A DNA stretch of 64,000 nucleotides from Dolichospermum sp. DET69 (GTDB taxonomy: Bacteria > Cyanobacteriota > Cyanobacteriia > Cyanobacteriales > Nostocaceae). Position 1 is the first letter of the stretch; each line of letters begins with the position of its first letter. A program made the position numbers and the translations under genes. The notes beneath the pieces are model-generated. The model saw only the letters and a list, made by a program, of their open reading frames with translations. It did not search any database and was not told the DNA's origin. The stretch covers positions 3,513,501-3,577,500 of the forward strand of contig CP070233.1 of assembly GCA_017355425.1 (NCBI GenBank), given 5' to 3'. Shown here piece by piece: positions 45,427 through 55,407 of the stretch.

Positions 45427-46956
45427 TTACTTCTTAGCTGCTGGTTGAGTACCAGGAATTGTGATATCTATTGTTGTTACCTTGTCGGCTAAATTGGTTA
45501 GTGGTTGTTTCATTGCTGCTTTATTTCCAACTACTAAAGTGACTAAATTTTTTGGTTGTAGGTATTTCTGCGCTACCCGTTTAACATCTGCGGCTGTGGT
45601 GGCAGTGACGGCTTTTTGATAGCGAAAGAGGAAATCAGCGGGATAACCATAATATTCGTAGCGCATTAACCTAGATAATGTTTGGCTAGGATCTTGAAAA
45701 TTGAAGACAAAGGAATTTAGCGTTGAGTCCTTGGCTTTATTTAATTCTTGGGCTGTAATATTTCCAGTTTGCAACCGTTTGATTTCGGTTTGCAGTGATT
45801 TGATAAACTGGACTGTGGTTTCTGTGCGAGTTTGTCCCCCAGCCACAAATGTTCCTGGATAGTCAAAACGGGGACTCCACATCCCATACACAGAATATGC
45901 TAAACCTTGGCGCGATCGCAATTCATTAAATAAGCGTCCTCCAAATCCATTTAAAACGCCATTCATTACGTCCAAAGCTGGATAATCAGGATTATCGAAT
46001 TTTCCGCCTAAATGGCCGAGTAAAACACTACTTTGGGTGAGTTGGGGTTGATTCACGAAAAATACACCACCTAAATTAGCTTGTGCAACTTCTGGTAGTT
46101 GGGTTTTAGCAATTTCTGGATTTGATTTCCAGTCACCAAATTTGGCTTGAATGAGCGATCGCATTTTTTGAGGATTAAAATCGCCAACAATCCCTAAAAT
46201 TAAATTATTGGGGTGAAAATATTGCTGGTAAAACTTGAGTAAATCATCACGGGAAATTTTATCAAGAGTTGCATACTCAACTGTCCGCGAGTATGGACTT
46301 TCTTTCCCATAGATTAATTTTCTCAACTCTCGACTGGCAATACTATTAGGGTTATCATTTCGTCTAGCAATACCACCGCGAATCTGAGTTTTATCCAAAT
46401 CCAACTTTTCTTGAGCAAAAGTTGGTTCTCGCAGTACCTCAGTAAATAGCCCAAAAGCCATTTCTAAATCTTCAGTCAATGCCTCAAAACTAGCACTACC
46501 AGCAGCTTCACCCATATCTGTTTCTACAGATGCTGCTCGTTGTTCTAAAATCTCATTTAACTGATCAGCAGAATGCTTTTGAGTGCCACCACTTCGCAAT
46601 GTTGAACCAACTAAACTAGCTAAACCTGCTTTTTCGCCTTCCAACCGGCTACCTGTTCTAATCAATGCTGTACCAGTTACTAATGGTAGTTCATGATCTT
46701 CCATTAAATAAACTACCAAACCATTTTCTAGGACATACCTTTCATACTTGGGTAATTTAACTGCTGAAACTGGGGCAAATTTTAACTCATCGTAATGCTT
46801 TGCTGCTGTTGCTGCCCAAGAAAAATTTTCTGAAGAAAAATTAAAATTTACTAGCAAACAAGCAACAACCATTCCCAAGATAAAAACGAATCTTTGTCCC
46901 TTGGAAAAGTGGAATTTTTGGCTTTTCAAATCAAACCTTAACATATCTGTCTTCAA
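45427..46956 (-). CDS. M16-type peptidase, catalytically silent partner
   Basis: A 509-residue protein of the M16 (insulinase/pitrilysin) fold with an N-terminal hydrophobic segment (FVFILGMVVACLLVNFN, about 24-40) suggesting export. At the place of the zinc motif HxxEH it reads GLASLVGSTLRSGG, so it lacks the metal-binding residues. Elsewhere the family features are present (NNLILGIVGDF, YSVYGMWSPRF). It lies 26 bp downstream of the active-type partner, as in dimeric M16 pairs. Confidence 0.88.
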   Translation of the reverse strand: MKTDMLRFDLKSQKFHFSKGQRFVFILGMVVACLLVNFNFSSENFSWAATAAKHYDELKFAPVSAVKLPKYERYVLENGLVVYLMEDHELPLVTGTALIRTGSRLEGEKAGLASLVGSTLRSGGTQKHSADQLNEILEQRAASVETDMGEAAGSASFEALTEDLEMAFGLFTEVLREPTFAQEKLDLDKTQIRGGIARRNDNPNSIASRELRKLIYGKESPYSRTVEYATLDKISRDDLLKFYQQYFHPNNLILGIVGDFNPQKMRSLIQAKFGDWKSNPEIAKTQLPEVAQANLGGVFFVNQPQLTQSSVLLGHLGGKFDNPDYPALDVMNGVLNGFGGRLFNELRSRQGLAYSVYGMWSPRFDYPGTFVAGGQTRTETTVQFIKSLQTEIKRLQTGNITAQELNKAKDSTLNSFVFNFQDPSQTLSRLMRYEYYGYPADFLFRYQKAVTATTAADVKRVAQKYLQPKNLVTLVVGNKAAMKQPLTNLADKVTTIDITIPGTQPAAKK

Positions 46957-46982
46957 CTTTGAATTTTAAATTTCTATCTGGC

Positions 46983-48557
46983 TTATTTTGACAACAACTT
47001 GCCAACTATGCGATTTTCTGGGGTAAAAGTTGCTTTGGCTACTCTTTGAATATCTTCAGGAGTGACAGCGGCAATTTTGTCTAATTGCTGGAATAAATTG
47101 CGCCAAGAACCGGTTTTTACTTCATATTCCAACAATTGTGCTGCCATACCTGAGTTAGAATCAAGGCTCCGTAATAAACCCGCTCTAGCTTGGGTTTTTA
47201 GTCTGGCTAATTCCACCGCAGATACAGGTTCAGTTTTCAAGTTATCAATTTCTTGTCGTAATGCGATCGCCACTTGATCCACTGTTTTTCCTGGAGATGT
47301 GAGAGCATAAAAGAAGATCAGATTGGGATATTTATCTCCTGGAAATCCACTAGAACCTTGGGCATTTAGGGCTAAACTTTGTTTTTCTACCAAAGACTTA
47401 TACAGTCTTGATGTTCTCCCGTCACTCAATAAACTACCAATTATTTCGTAAACTGCATTGTCGGGATGAGTCACAGCCGGACGATGATAACCTTCTAAAT
47501 ACCAAGGTTGGGTAGCTAATTCTAAAGTAACTTCCCTGGTAGCGGTTTGTTGGGGTTCTACTGGTAGTTTTTGCTGTGGTTTGGGTTTAGCTTGATAACG
47601 TCCAAAATAAGTTTGTGCCAGTTTTTTCACTTCAGCAGGATTGACATCTCCCACAATGGCAATAGTTAAATTACTGGGAGCATAATAAGCATCAAAAAAC
47701 TTCTTAACATTCTCTGGTGTTAAGTTGCGAATATCTTGATCATAACCAATTACTGGTCGGCGATAAGGATGAACTTTGAAAGCAGCATCTATAAATTTTT
47801 CCACCATTTGGCCGATAGGTGAATTTTCTACTCGCAACCGTCTTTCTTCTAAAATTACCTCTTTTTCTTTATAGAATTCCCGAAATACAGGATCTAAAAA
47901 ACGATCAGATTCCAAGGACATCCACAGTTCTAATTTATTGGCAGGAAAACTATAAAAATAGCGGGTAGCTTCGGAGGAAGTATTGGCATTTAAACCCACA
48001 CCTCCAGCTTGTTCGACAATTTGCCCCATTTCGTTTTGTTTAACTAATTTGAGTGCCTGGCCTTCCATGGCTTTAAATTCAGTTTCTAACCGCGCTATTT
48101 CGGCTTTTTTGCCGCTGGTTTTTGCAGTTTTAATTTGGTTATCTAACTGTTCTAATTTTTGTAAAAGTGGTGCTTCAGCTTTATAGTCTGTAGTGCCAAT
48201 CCGCTTTGTGCCTTTAAATGCCAGATGCTCTAAAAAGTGGGCTACACCTGTTTGTCCATCTGGTTCATCAATACCACCGACATCAGCATAAGTGAGAAAG
48301 GAAACTACTGGGGCTTGATGTCTTTCTAAAACAATGAATTTTAGTCCATTATCGAGGCGAAATTCTGTGAGCCGATTAATTACTTGTTCTAGGTAGGGTT
48401 GAATTGAATTTTCGGATTTTTGCAGGGCTATGGCCATTTCTGGCATCCATCCCCAATTAAATAAGATCAACGCCAAAGCAGTTGCTAATAGCCGACGGCA
48501 TGGGGATTTTTTCAGGTTATCCATGAATGATTCTAAAATTGTCTGGTGCATAAGCAA
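46983..48557 (-). CDS. M16-type zinc peptidase, active partner
   Basis: A 524-residue protein with an N-terminal signal segment (LLATALALILFNWGW), the zinc motif HFLEHLAFKGT near 103 (HxxEH), and downstream YYAPSNLTIAIVGDV and the C-terminal half typical of the family. It probably forms a periplasmic heterodimer with the 509-residue protein; the substrate is unknown. Its start could be the first Met or the Met at residue 12 before the signal peptide. Confidence 0.9.
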   Translation of the reverse strand: MLMHQTILESFMDNLKKSPCRRLLATALALILFNWGWMPEMAIALQKSENSIQPYLEQVINRLTEFRLDNGLKFIVLERHQAPVVSFLTYADVGGIDEPDGQTGVAHFLEHLAFKGTKRIGTTDYKAEAPLLQKLEQLDNQIKTAKTSGKKAEIARLETEFKAMEGQALKLVKQNEMGQIVEQAGGVGLNANTSSEATRYFYSFPANKLELWMSLESDRFLDPVFREFYKEKEVILEERRLRVENSPIGQMVEKFIDAAFKVHPYRRPVIGYDQDIRNLTPENVKKFFDAYYAPSNLTIAIVGDVNPAEVKKLAQTYFGRYQAKPKPQQKLPVEPQQTATREVTLELATQPWYLEGYHRPAVTHPDNAVYEIIGSLLSDGRTSRLYKSLVEKQSLALNAQGSSGFPGDKYPNLIFFYALTSPGKTVDQVAIALRQEIDNLKTEPVSAVELARLKTQARAGLLRSLDSNSGMAAQLLEYEVKTGSWRNLFQQLDKIAAVTPEDIQRVAKATFTPENRIVGKLLSK

Positions 48558-48708
48558 AAGTTAAAGTTAATGTAAATTTACATTACTGGAAAAATTGAAT
48601 AATTAACACGAAGAGATTTAACCTTCTATTAAGCTTTCTGTAATTTTTACATTCTCCATTGCACAATAGGGCTACAAATCTTGTTTTGGAGATATCAAAA
48701 TAATTACC

Positions 48709-49323
48709 ATGCGAGTTTTTAATTCTCCTCCATCGTCAGAAATACAGACGCGCACACGTATTTTGCAAGCAGCACAACGGTTGTTTGCTGCGAAGGGATT
48801 CGAGGGAACCACAACCCGTGATTTAGCGCAAACCGCAGGGGTAGCTGAGGGAACTCTCTTTCGTCATTTTGCCAATAAAAAAGCAATTTTGGTGGAAGTG
48901 GCCACGAGCGGTTGGGTGGATATTCTCACGGATTTGCTGACCGAGTTAAGCGAAATGGGTAGCTATAAGGCGATCGCCCAAGTTATGCGCCGTCGGATGT
49001 GGAATATGCAAAAAAACGCCGATATTATGCGCGTTTGCTTTATGGAAGTGCAATTTCATCCAGATTTGCGCGATCGCATTCAAACAGAAGTCATTGATAA
49101 AATGACTTCTGTTGCTGAAGCATTTTTTCAAACTGCAATAGATAAAGGCATCTATCGTCAGATGGATGCCAAAATTGGAGCTAAAGTTTTTTTGGGTTTA
49201 TTTGCGATCGCCGGTTTTTCTGATCATACCCTTATAGAACCCAACGCCTCCCCCCAAGAAATGCAAAAAATGGCGGAAGGATTAGCGGATATATTTCTTA
49301 ACGGTGTTCTAGCAAAGGAATAG
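48709..49323 (+). CDS. TetR-family transcriptional regulator
   Basis: A 204-residue regulator with an N-terminal helix-turn-helix (RILQAAQRLFAAKGFEGTTT, VAEGTLFRHFANKKAILVEV) and a ligand-binding C-terminal domain of unknown specificity. It is transcribed divergently from the M16 pair across about 150 bp, so control of the protease genes is plausible but unproven. Confidence 0.92.
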   Translation: MRVFNSPPSSEIQTRTRILQAAQRLFAAKGFEGTTTRDLAQTAGVAEGTLFRHFANKKAILVEVATSGWVDILTDLLTELSEMGSYKAIAQVMRRRMWNMQKNADIMRVCFMEVQFHPDLRDRIQTEVIDKMTSVAEAFFQTAIDKGIYRQMDAKIGAKVFLGLFAIAGFSDHTLIEPNASPQEMQKMAEGLADIFLNGVLAKE

Positions 49324-49503
49324 ATAACAGTTGACGGTTGACAGTTGACGGTTGACGGTTGACAGTTAACAGCGAACAAGAGGTAAGGATCTTTACCACT
49401 GACCACTGACCACTGACCACTGACCACTGACTACTGACCACTGACTACTGACCACTGACTACTGACCACTGACCACTGACCACTGACCACTGACCACTGA
49501 CTA
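49324..49503. repeat. Heptamer array (CTGACCA type)
   Basis: TTGACGG/TTGACAG units (49331-49367), then ACTGACC/ACTGACT heptamers (about 49396-49503). The last CTA (49501-49503) provides the complement of the stop codon of the gene that follows on the minus strand, as at 39.6 kb. Confidence 0.9.
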
Positions 49504-49941
49504 ATTCCCCATTGCTTGCGCTTGATGACTCCACTGTTGCACTAATTCAACTGCTGGACACAAATCGCGGTTATGCAATGTTGCTACTTGCAAACGCATA
49601 ACTTGTCTATGTAATCTGTGAGTAGGAGTTTGCGCTAATTGAGCAATGGAAATAACACCAGAGTGAAGCAATATACCGCAATATTGAGTTCCTACACTGG
49701 GAACACGGGCTAAACCTGCTAAAACTACCCATTTATTCACAGAATGGATATTTACCTGTAATTTACCTGCTAATACTATTCTCTCTTCTGGAGTTTTTCC
49801 TCTTTTAATTAGTTCTTCTGTGGTGTTGATGCCACAATTTTTTAGTTGTGCTTGATCTTCTGCGCTTAATCCTGGTAAGTCTTTAACAGGCCAATCGGAT
49901 TTTTGAAGTAAATTTCTATTAGTTGCACGGTTAATGGTCAT
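49501..49941 (-). CDS. DUF4332 domain-containing protein
   Basis: A 146-residue protein with helix-hairpin-helix-like motifs: LPGLSAEDQAQLKNCGINTT near 22 and SVGTQYCGILLHSGVISIAQ near 80. DUF4332 proteins are thought to bind nucleic acid through these helices, but the role is unknown. Confidence 0.8.
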   Translation of the reverse strand: MTINRATNRNLLQKSDWPVKDLPGLSAEDQAQLKNCGINTTEELIKRGKTPEERIVLAGKLQVNIHSVNKWVVLAGLARVPSVGTQYCGILLHSGVISIAQLAQTPTHRLHRQVMRLQVATLHNRDLCPAVELVQQWSHQAQAMGN

Positions 49942-50355
49942 TTTTTGAGTTTTTAGTATGGGTTAATTTATGTAAAAATTCAGGATTTACCGGGATTTTA
50001 CTTTTTGAATTTTCACATTTTTATCAAATAGCCATCCTTCTTTAGGACAGTATTATGGACATTATGACCTAGAAAAATTCAAACCTGCAATTTGTTTATT
50101 GCTCAACTTCCTTGATTAAAGGACGTTCACAGTCAATAATACCCGATAACTGTCATCTTACGATCCAAAAACTTAATTACAAATATTAACTTATTGGATA
50201 ATTCACCAAAAAAAAGGGGTTACTGAATCAGAAGAAAGAAGGCGTGCTGTATGGCTTTCAACCTAATTTTTGTATTTCATTCCAGCGAATATCCCTATGA
50301 TAATTATCAGTATTGGCAAACTTTTATCTCCCCTATTTCGTTAAAAAGTCAATCC
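49942..50355. other. 414-bp spacer
   Basis: AT-rich, between two minus-strand genes. I see no gene, RNA or clear repeat; it presumably carries the DUF4332 gene promoter. Confidence 0.4.
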
Positions 50356-51156
50356 TTAACCTATAGTTAATTTTCCTTGCATTACTGTTACAGCTTGTCC
50401 AGATATAAAGACGCGGTTTGCTCCTGGATAGTATACTTTCACTACTCCACCCCGACTGGAAGCTTGATAGGCTAAAAATTCATCTTTTCCCAATTTATCT
50501 CGCCAAAATGGGGCTAAACAACAATGTGCCGCACCTGTTACCGGATCTTCATCAATACCTAAACCTGGGGCAAAAAAGCGAGAGACAAAATCATATTTTG
50601 AGTCATAATTAGCGATGCTAGTAACAATAATATCAGCCTTAGTCAAGGTTTTCATCTGTTGAAAATTCGGCTGCATTTCTCTGACTAATTGCTCAGATTC
50701 TACTTCCACTAAATAGCTAAGAGAATTTTGGACAACAGATTTACAAGTTACTCCTAAAACTTGACTTAATTCTGGAAATAATTCGACAGGTTGGGAAATA
50801 TTCACTGGAAAATCTAACTGAATCCAATCATTTTCTAGTTTAGCTACAAGTATACCACTTTTTGTATAGAAACGCGCCTCTTGATTTGGTAGTAAATGTC
50901 CTTGAGACCATAATACATGAGCGCTGGCCAAGGTTGCGTGTCCACACAGAGGAACTTCTACTTTTGGTGTAAACCACCGTAAATTAAAACCGTCATCTTG
51001 TTTAATTAAAAAAGCGGTTTCTGATAAATTCATTTCCTGGGCAACATTTTGCATCCATGATTCAGATTGTGGATCATCTAAAACACAGACAGCAGCCGGA
51101 TTTCCCTTAAATGGGATATTGGTAAACGCATCTACTTGGGTAATAATTTGGTTCAT
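50356..51156 (-). CDS. PhzF-family isomerase
   Basis: A 266-residue protein of the PhzF/diaminopimelate-epimerase fold. VDAFTNIPFKGNPAAVCVLD and NLSETAFL carry the catalytic Glu region, and WFTPKVEVPLCGHATLASAH, DPVTGAAHCCLAPFW are family signatures. Phenazine-type substrates are not implied; most homologues have unknown isomerase activity. It is 21 bp from the DUF2887 cluster. Confidence 0.9.
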   Translation of the reverse strand: MNQIITQVDAFTNIPFKGNPAAVCVLDDPQSESWMQNVAQEMNLSETAFLIKQDDGFNLRWFTPKVEVPLCGHATLASAHVLWSQGHLLPNQEARFYTKSGILVAKLENDWIQLDFPVNISQPVELFPELSQVLGVTCKSVVQNSLSYLVEVESEQLVREMQPNFQQMKTLTKADIIVTSIANYDSKYDFVSRFFAPGLGIDEDPVTGAAHCCLAPFWRDKLGKDEFLAYQASSRGGVVKVYYPGANRVFISGQAVTVMQGKLTIG

Positions 51157-51177
51157 TTTTAGTCAAGATCTAGCAAT

Positions 51178-52038
51178 TTATAATTCTGTGTGGGATTTTA
51201 GCCACTGTTCCAAATCGTTAATATCTCCAAAGTCTAATAATGCTTCTCCCAGGTCTTCTAACTGTGCTATTGTTAATCCGTTGATGGTTTCTATATAGCG
51301 CACTGGCAATTCATATTTGCCACCACTGCTTAATTTTCCAAATCTCTTAGATAATATTCGCAGCAGTAAGTTTTTCTCACCTTCTTGTTGACCTTCTTCT
51401 TTTGCCTCTTGATAAACTCTTGTTTGCTTGATATCACTAAGTAAAAACATCGCTTCAACCTCCTGACGGCTTAATTGTGAAAATTTCGACACCAAAACAG
51501 TTTCCAATAACTCTATAATACCTTTTTTTTCTCTATCATTGCTAATCTCTGTCTTGGTTCTTGCCATAAGATTTTGTACTAATTGTGGTGCTTGGTTTTC
51601 TTTACTCACAATTAATTCAATTAACCCCATACCGATTGAACCTGTTGGAATTTCATCTAAATAAATTCTTTGAATTCGACCACTATTAACTAATTCTTGT
51701 TGATAATTAGTTAATACTTCCACATCCAAACTACGTTTAGCAAATAAAGCCACTGCTTGCCAATCTTGTTGCGGTTTGTATTGATTGAGATAAATGTTAA
51801 TTTCTGTGATTAATTCCCAATAAAATTCTGGTTTGTTTTGGAATTGAACTTCCACAAAATAGATAGGTTTTTCGGCACTATCGGCCATAAAAATGCCATC
51901 AAATCGAAAGGCTTTTTCTTTAACTTCCACAGAAGTGAACTGATAACCTTCAGCATTTTCTATGGGTTGTCCCAGGAGTTCAAATAATAAACTGTGGAAG
52001 GTGAGAAAGATTTGGTAAAATATGGTACCTGTGTGCAT
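51178..52038 (-). CDS. Rpn/DUF2887-type PD-(D/E)XK protein, copy 3
   Basis: A 286-residue protein of the Rpn/DUF2887 group with a PD-(D/E)XK-like core: FRFDGIFMADSAEKPIYFVE, then VQFQNKPEFYWELITEINIY. Rpn proteins promote recombination in some bacteria, and their nuclease role here is an inference. It differs from the two neighbours at a few positions, mainly around EGQQEGEKNLLLR and near the C-terminus (SHTEL). Stop and start of neighbours are 3 bp apart. Confidence 0.88.
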   Translation of the reverse strand: MHTGTIFYQIFLTFHSLLFELLGQPIENAEGYQFTSVEVKEKAFRFDGIFMADSAEKPIYFVEVQFQNKPEFYWELITEINIYLNQYKPQQDWQAVALFAKRSLDVEVLTNYQQELVNSGRIQRIYLDEIPTGSIGMGLIELIVSKENQAPQLVQNLMARTKTEISNDREKKGIIELLETVLVSKFSQLSRQEVEAMFLLSDIKQTRVYQEAKEEGQQEGEKNLLLRILSKRFGKLSSGGKYELPVRYIETINGLTIAQLEDLGEALLDFGDINDLEQWLKSHTEL

Positions 52039-52041
52039 TAT

Positions 52042-52902
52042 TTATGATTTTATGTGAGATTTTAACCATTGTTCTAAGTCGTTAATATCTCCAAAGTCTA
52101 ATAATGCTTCTCCCAGGTCTTCTAACTGTGCTATTGTCAATCTGTTGATGCTTTCAATGTAGCGGACTGGCAATTCATATTTGCCACCACTGCTTAATTT
52201 TCCAAATCTCTTAGATAATTGACGCAGCAGTAAGTTTGTTGCTTCTGCTTGTCTACCTTCTTCTTTTGCTTCTTGATAAACTCTTGTTTGCTTGATATCA
52301 CTAAGTAAAAACATCGCTTCAACCTCCTGACGGCTTAATTGTGAAAACTTCGACACCAAAACAGTTTCCAATAACTCTATAATACCTTTTTTTTCTCTAT
52401 CATTGCTAATCTCTGTCTTGGTTCTTGCCATAAGATTTTGTACTAATTGTGGTGCTTGATTTTCTTTACTCACAATTAATTCAATTAACCCCATACCGAT
52501 TGAACCTGCTGGAATTTCATCTAAATAAATTCTTTGAATTCGACCACTATTAACTAATTCTTGTTGATAATTAGTTAATACTTCCACATCCAAACTACGT
52601 TTAGCAAATAAAGCCACTGCTTGCCAATCTTGTTGCGGTTTGTATTGATTGAGATAGATGTTAATTTCTGTGATTAATTCCCAATAAAATTCTGGTTTGT
52701 TTTGAAATTGGACTTCTACAAAATAGATGGGTTTTTCGGCACTATCGGCCATAAAAATGCCATCAAATCGAAAGGCTTTTTCTTTAACTTCCACAGAAGT
52801 GAACTGATAACCTTCAGCATTTTCTATGGGTTGTCCCAGGAGTTCAAATAATAAACTGTGGAAGGTGAGAAAGATTTGATAAAATATGGTATCTGTGTGC
52901 AT
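52042..52902 (-). CDS. Rpn/DUF2887-type PD-(D/E)XK protein, copy 2
   Basis: A 286-residue protein almost identical to copies 1 and 3. Local differences are LDEIPAGSIG instead of LDEIPTGSIG, and EGRQAEATNLLLRQLSK. The near-identity over the entire length indicates a recent tandem duplication or gene conversion. The same start (MHTDTIFYQIF) and 3-bp spacing suggest that all three are read as one message. Confidence 0.88.
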   Translation of the reverse strand: MHTDTIFYQIFLTFHSLLFELLGQPIENAEGYQFTSVEVKEKAFRFDGIFMADSAEKPIYFVEVQFQNKPEFYWELITEINIYLNQYKPQQDWQAVALFAKRSLDVEVLTNYQQELVNSGRIQRIYLDEIPAGSIGMGLIELIVSKENQAPQLVQNLMARTKTEISNDREKKGIIELLETVLVSKFSQLSRQEVEAMFLLSDIKQTRVYQEAKEEGRQAEATNLLLRQLSKRFGKLSSGGKYELPVRYIESINRLTIAQLEDLGEALLDFGDINDLEQWLKSHIKS

Positions 52903-52905
52903 TAT

Positions 52906-53778
52906 TTATGATTTTATGTGAGATTTTAACCATTGTTCTAAGTCGTTAATATCTCCAAAGTCTAATAATGCTTCTCCCAGGTCTTCTAACTGTGCTATTG
53001 TCAATCTGTTGATGCTTTCAATGTAACGCACTGGCAATTCATATTTGCCACTACTACTTAATTTTCCAAATCGTTTCGATAATATTCGCAGCAGTAAGTT
53101 TGTTGCTTCTGCTTGTCTGCCTTCCTGTTGACCTTCTTCTTTTGCTTCTTGATAAACTCTTGTTTGCTTGATATCACTAAGTAAAAACATCGCTTCAACC
53201 TCCTGACGGCTTAATTGTGAAAACTTCGACACCAAAACAGTTTCCAATAACTCTATAATACCTTTTTTTTCTCTATCATTGCTAATCTCTGTCTTGGTTC
53301 TTGCCATAAGATTTTGTACTAATTGTGGTGCTTGATTTTCTTTACTCACAATTAATTCAATTAACCCCATACCGATTGAACCTGTTGGAATTTCATCTAA
53401 ATAAATTCTTTGAATTCGACCACTATTAACTAATTCTTGTTGATAATTAGTTAATACTTCCACATCCAAACTACGTTTAGCAAATAAAGCCACTGCTTGC
53501 CAATCTTGTTGCGGTTTGTATTGATTGAGATAAATGTTAATTTCTGTGATTAATTCCCAATAAAATTCTGGTTTGTTTTGAAATTGGACTTCCACAAAAT
53601 AGATAGGTTTTTCGGCACTATCTGGCATGAATATGCCATCAAATCGAAAGGCTTTTTCTTTAACTTCCACAGAAGTAAACTGATAACCTTCAGCATTTTC
53701 TATGGGTTGTCCCAGGAGTTCAAATAATAAACTGTGGAAGGTGAGAAAGATTTGGTAAAATATGGTATCTGTGTGCAT
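52906..53778 (-). CDS. Rpn/DUF2887-type PD-(D/E)XK protein, copy 1
   Basis: A 290-residue protein, the first of the three in transcription order. It has a 4-residue longer linker (EGQQEGRQAEATNLLL) that looks like the sum of the two shorter variants, and MPDSAEKP in place of MADSAEKP. Its start overlaps the radical SAM gene stop by 1 bp (ATGA-like junction), so it is translationally coupled. Confidence 0.88.
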   Translation of the reverse strand: MHTDTIFYQIFLTFHSLLFELLGQPIENAEGYQFTSVEVKEKAFRFDGIFMPDSAEKPIYFVEVQFQNKPEFYWELITEINIYLNQYKPQQDWQAVALFAKRSLDVEVLTNYQQELVNSGRIQRIYLDEIPTGSIGMGLIELIVSKENQAPQLVQNLMARTKTEISNDREKKGIIELLETVLVSKFSQLSRQEVEAMFLLSDIKQTRVYQEAKEEGQQEGRQAEATNLLLRILSKRFGKLSSSGKYELPVRYIESINRLTIAQLEDLGEALLDFGDINDLEQWLKSHIKS

Positions 53779-55391
53779 TATTTATGATTTAATCCCGTTT
53801 CTGCTAAATGCTTAATTAGTGTAGACTGTGGTAATGGTCCTTGCAAGTGATTCCAAGGTAAAATTTTCTCAGTTGACCAATTGCTATAAACATAAAAATC
53901 TAAGTCGGGAATTTGTCCTTTCAGTTGTTTAAAAGCCCGTTTATAACTTCCCAAAGAGTCACCAAAATCACGGGTTAATTCTAATAATGGGGAAAGTCGG
54001 CGATCGCCTCTGGACAACAAAGCCTGTATAATTGACCAATTATAGCTTTCTGGTCGAAACTCTATCCCTTGAGGCTTAATATATTTTTGTAATAATTGTA
54101 ACCTCTTTTCTGCTTGTTTATTAACCCCAAACCATTGAAAAGGTGTATGCGACTTAGGGACAAAGGTACTGCAACCCAACGTTAACCGCAAACCAGGAGC
54201 AGCTTTTTTGACACTTTGCATCATTTTTACAGTTGCGTCCACATCTTCGGCTTCTTCTCCAGGAATTCCCACCATTCCATAGAGTTTTAAACTAGATAAA
54301 CCACCAGCTTTTGCATTGATAGCTGCTTGAATAATTTCATCATTATCCAATTTTTTATTGACAATTTTCCGGACTTTTTCTGAACCACTTTCGACCGCAA
54401 TTGTCAATGATCTTGTATCTCGTTTCGCCAAAGTTTGGGCTAATTTAACTGTAACTGTATTGGTTCTCACAGAAGCCACACTCAAACGCACATCATCATA
54501 TTTTGGCTGACTAATATAATCTAATAATTCTGTAAATTCTGGATGTTGGGTGACAGAAGCACCCAATAAACCCAAGCGATTTGTAACTTTTAATCCCCGT
54601 TCAATTCCAGGAATTAAAGAATCTTCTAAACTGGCAGTTCTAAAAGGTAAAGTTAAATAACTGGCTAAACAAAAGCGGCACATTTCGGGACAACTTCGCA
54701 CCACTTCCACCATATAAATATTTTCCCAAGCGGCTTTTTCGGTAACGACAGTAGAAGCAGAAAGAGTATTACCTCGGTAAGTTTGCTTTTGGATAATTGT
54801 GGGAATTTCTGACGAAATGGGATTAATTGATTTTATTTCTCCATCTGGTGTGATATATTCTATTACATATAAACTAGGAATATAAATTCCGGGAACTTGG
54901 GCTAATGTTTTTAATTGAGTTTCTCTATCAGCATTTCTAACTTTTTTATAAGTATCTATAAAATCACCAAGCAGATTTTCACCATCTCCCAACAGAACCA
55001 CATCAAAAAATTCTGCATAAGGTTCAGGGTTAGCCGTAAGAACAGGTCCACCACCAAAAATTAAAGGATGATTTTGACTACGAGAATTAGCACGAATGGG
55101 AATTTCTAAAGATTCCAAAAGATTAAAAATATTCACATAATCTAATTCCCAAGACATCGAAAAACCTAATAATTCTGGATGTCTAGGGAGTTGTTCCCGA
55201 ATATCAGTAAATAAACGACTTACCTGCAAATCCTCACGCATAGCCAAAGTTGCCCATACCACCTGATAACCCAGACTCGTTATCCCCACCGTGTACTCAT
55301 TGGGAAAGGCGAAAATTACAGGAATAGCGTCGTGATTAGGGGTTGCGGGGGTAAATAGAAGGTGTTCCGAGTCAAATACAGATGAGGTCAC
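53778..55391 (-). CDS. B12-binding-type radical SAM protein
   Basis: A 537-residue radical SAM protein of the TIGR03960-like group. It has a cobalamin-binding-like N-terminal region (PLIFGGGPVLTANPEPYAEF) and the 4Fe-4S motif CPEMCRFCLAS near 235 (CxxxCxxC). In other bacteria its partner is a second similar protein, absent here. Its substrate is not known. It is the head of the block that includes the Rpn-type genes. Confidence 0.88.
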   Translation of the reverse strand: MTSSVFDSEHLLFTPATPNHDAIPVIFAFPNEYTVGITSLGYQVVWATLAMREDLQVSRLFTDIREQLPRHPELLGFSMSWELDYVNIFNLLESLEIPIRANSRSQNHPLIFGGGPVLTANPEPYAEFFDVVLLGDGENLLGDFIDTYKKVRNADRETQLKTLAQVPGIYIPSLYVIEYITPDGEIKSINPISSEIPTIIQKQTYRGNTLSASTVVTEKAAWENIYMVEVVRSCPEMCRFCLASYLTLPFRTASLEDSLIPGIERGLKVTNRLGLLGASVTQHPEFTELLDYISQPKYDDVRLSVASVRTNTVTVKLAQTLAKRDTRSLTIAVESGSEKVRKIVNKKLDNDEIIQAAINAKAGGLSSLKLYGMVGIPGEEAEDVDATVKMMQSVKKAAPGLRLTLGCSTFVPKSHTPFQWFGVNKQAEKRLQLLQKYIKPQGIEFRPESYNWSIIQALLSRGDRRLSPLLELTRDFGDSLGSYKRAFKQLKGQIPDLDFYVYSNWSTEKILPWNHLQGPLPQSTLIKHLAETGLNHK

Positions 55392-55407
55392 AGCTTTTTT
55401 AGTAGAG

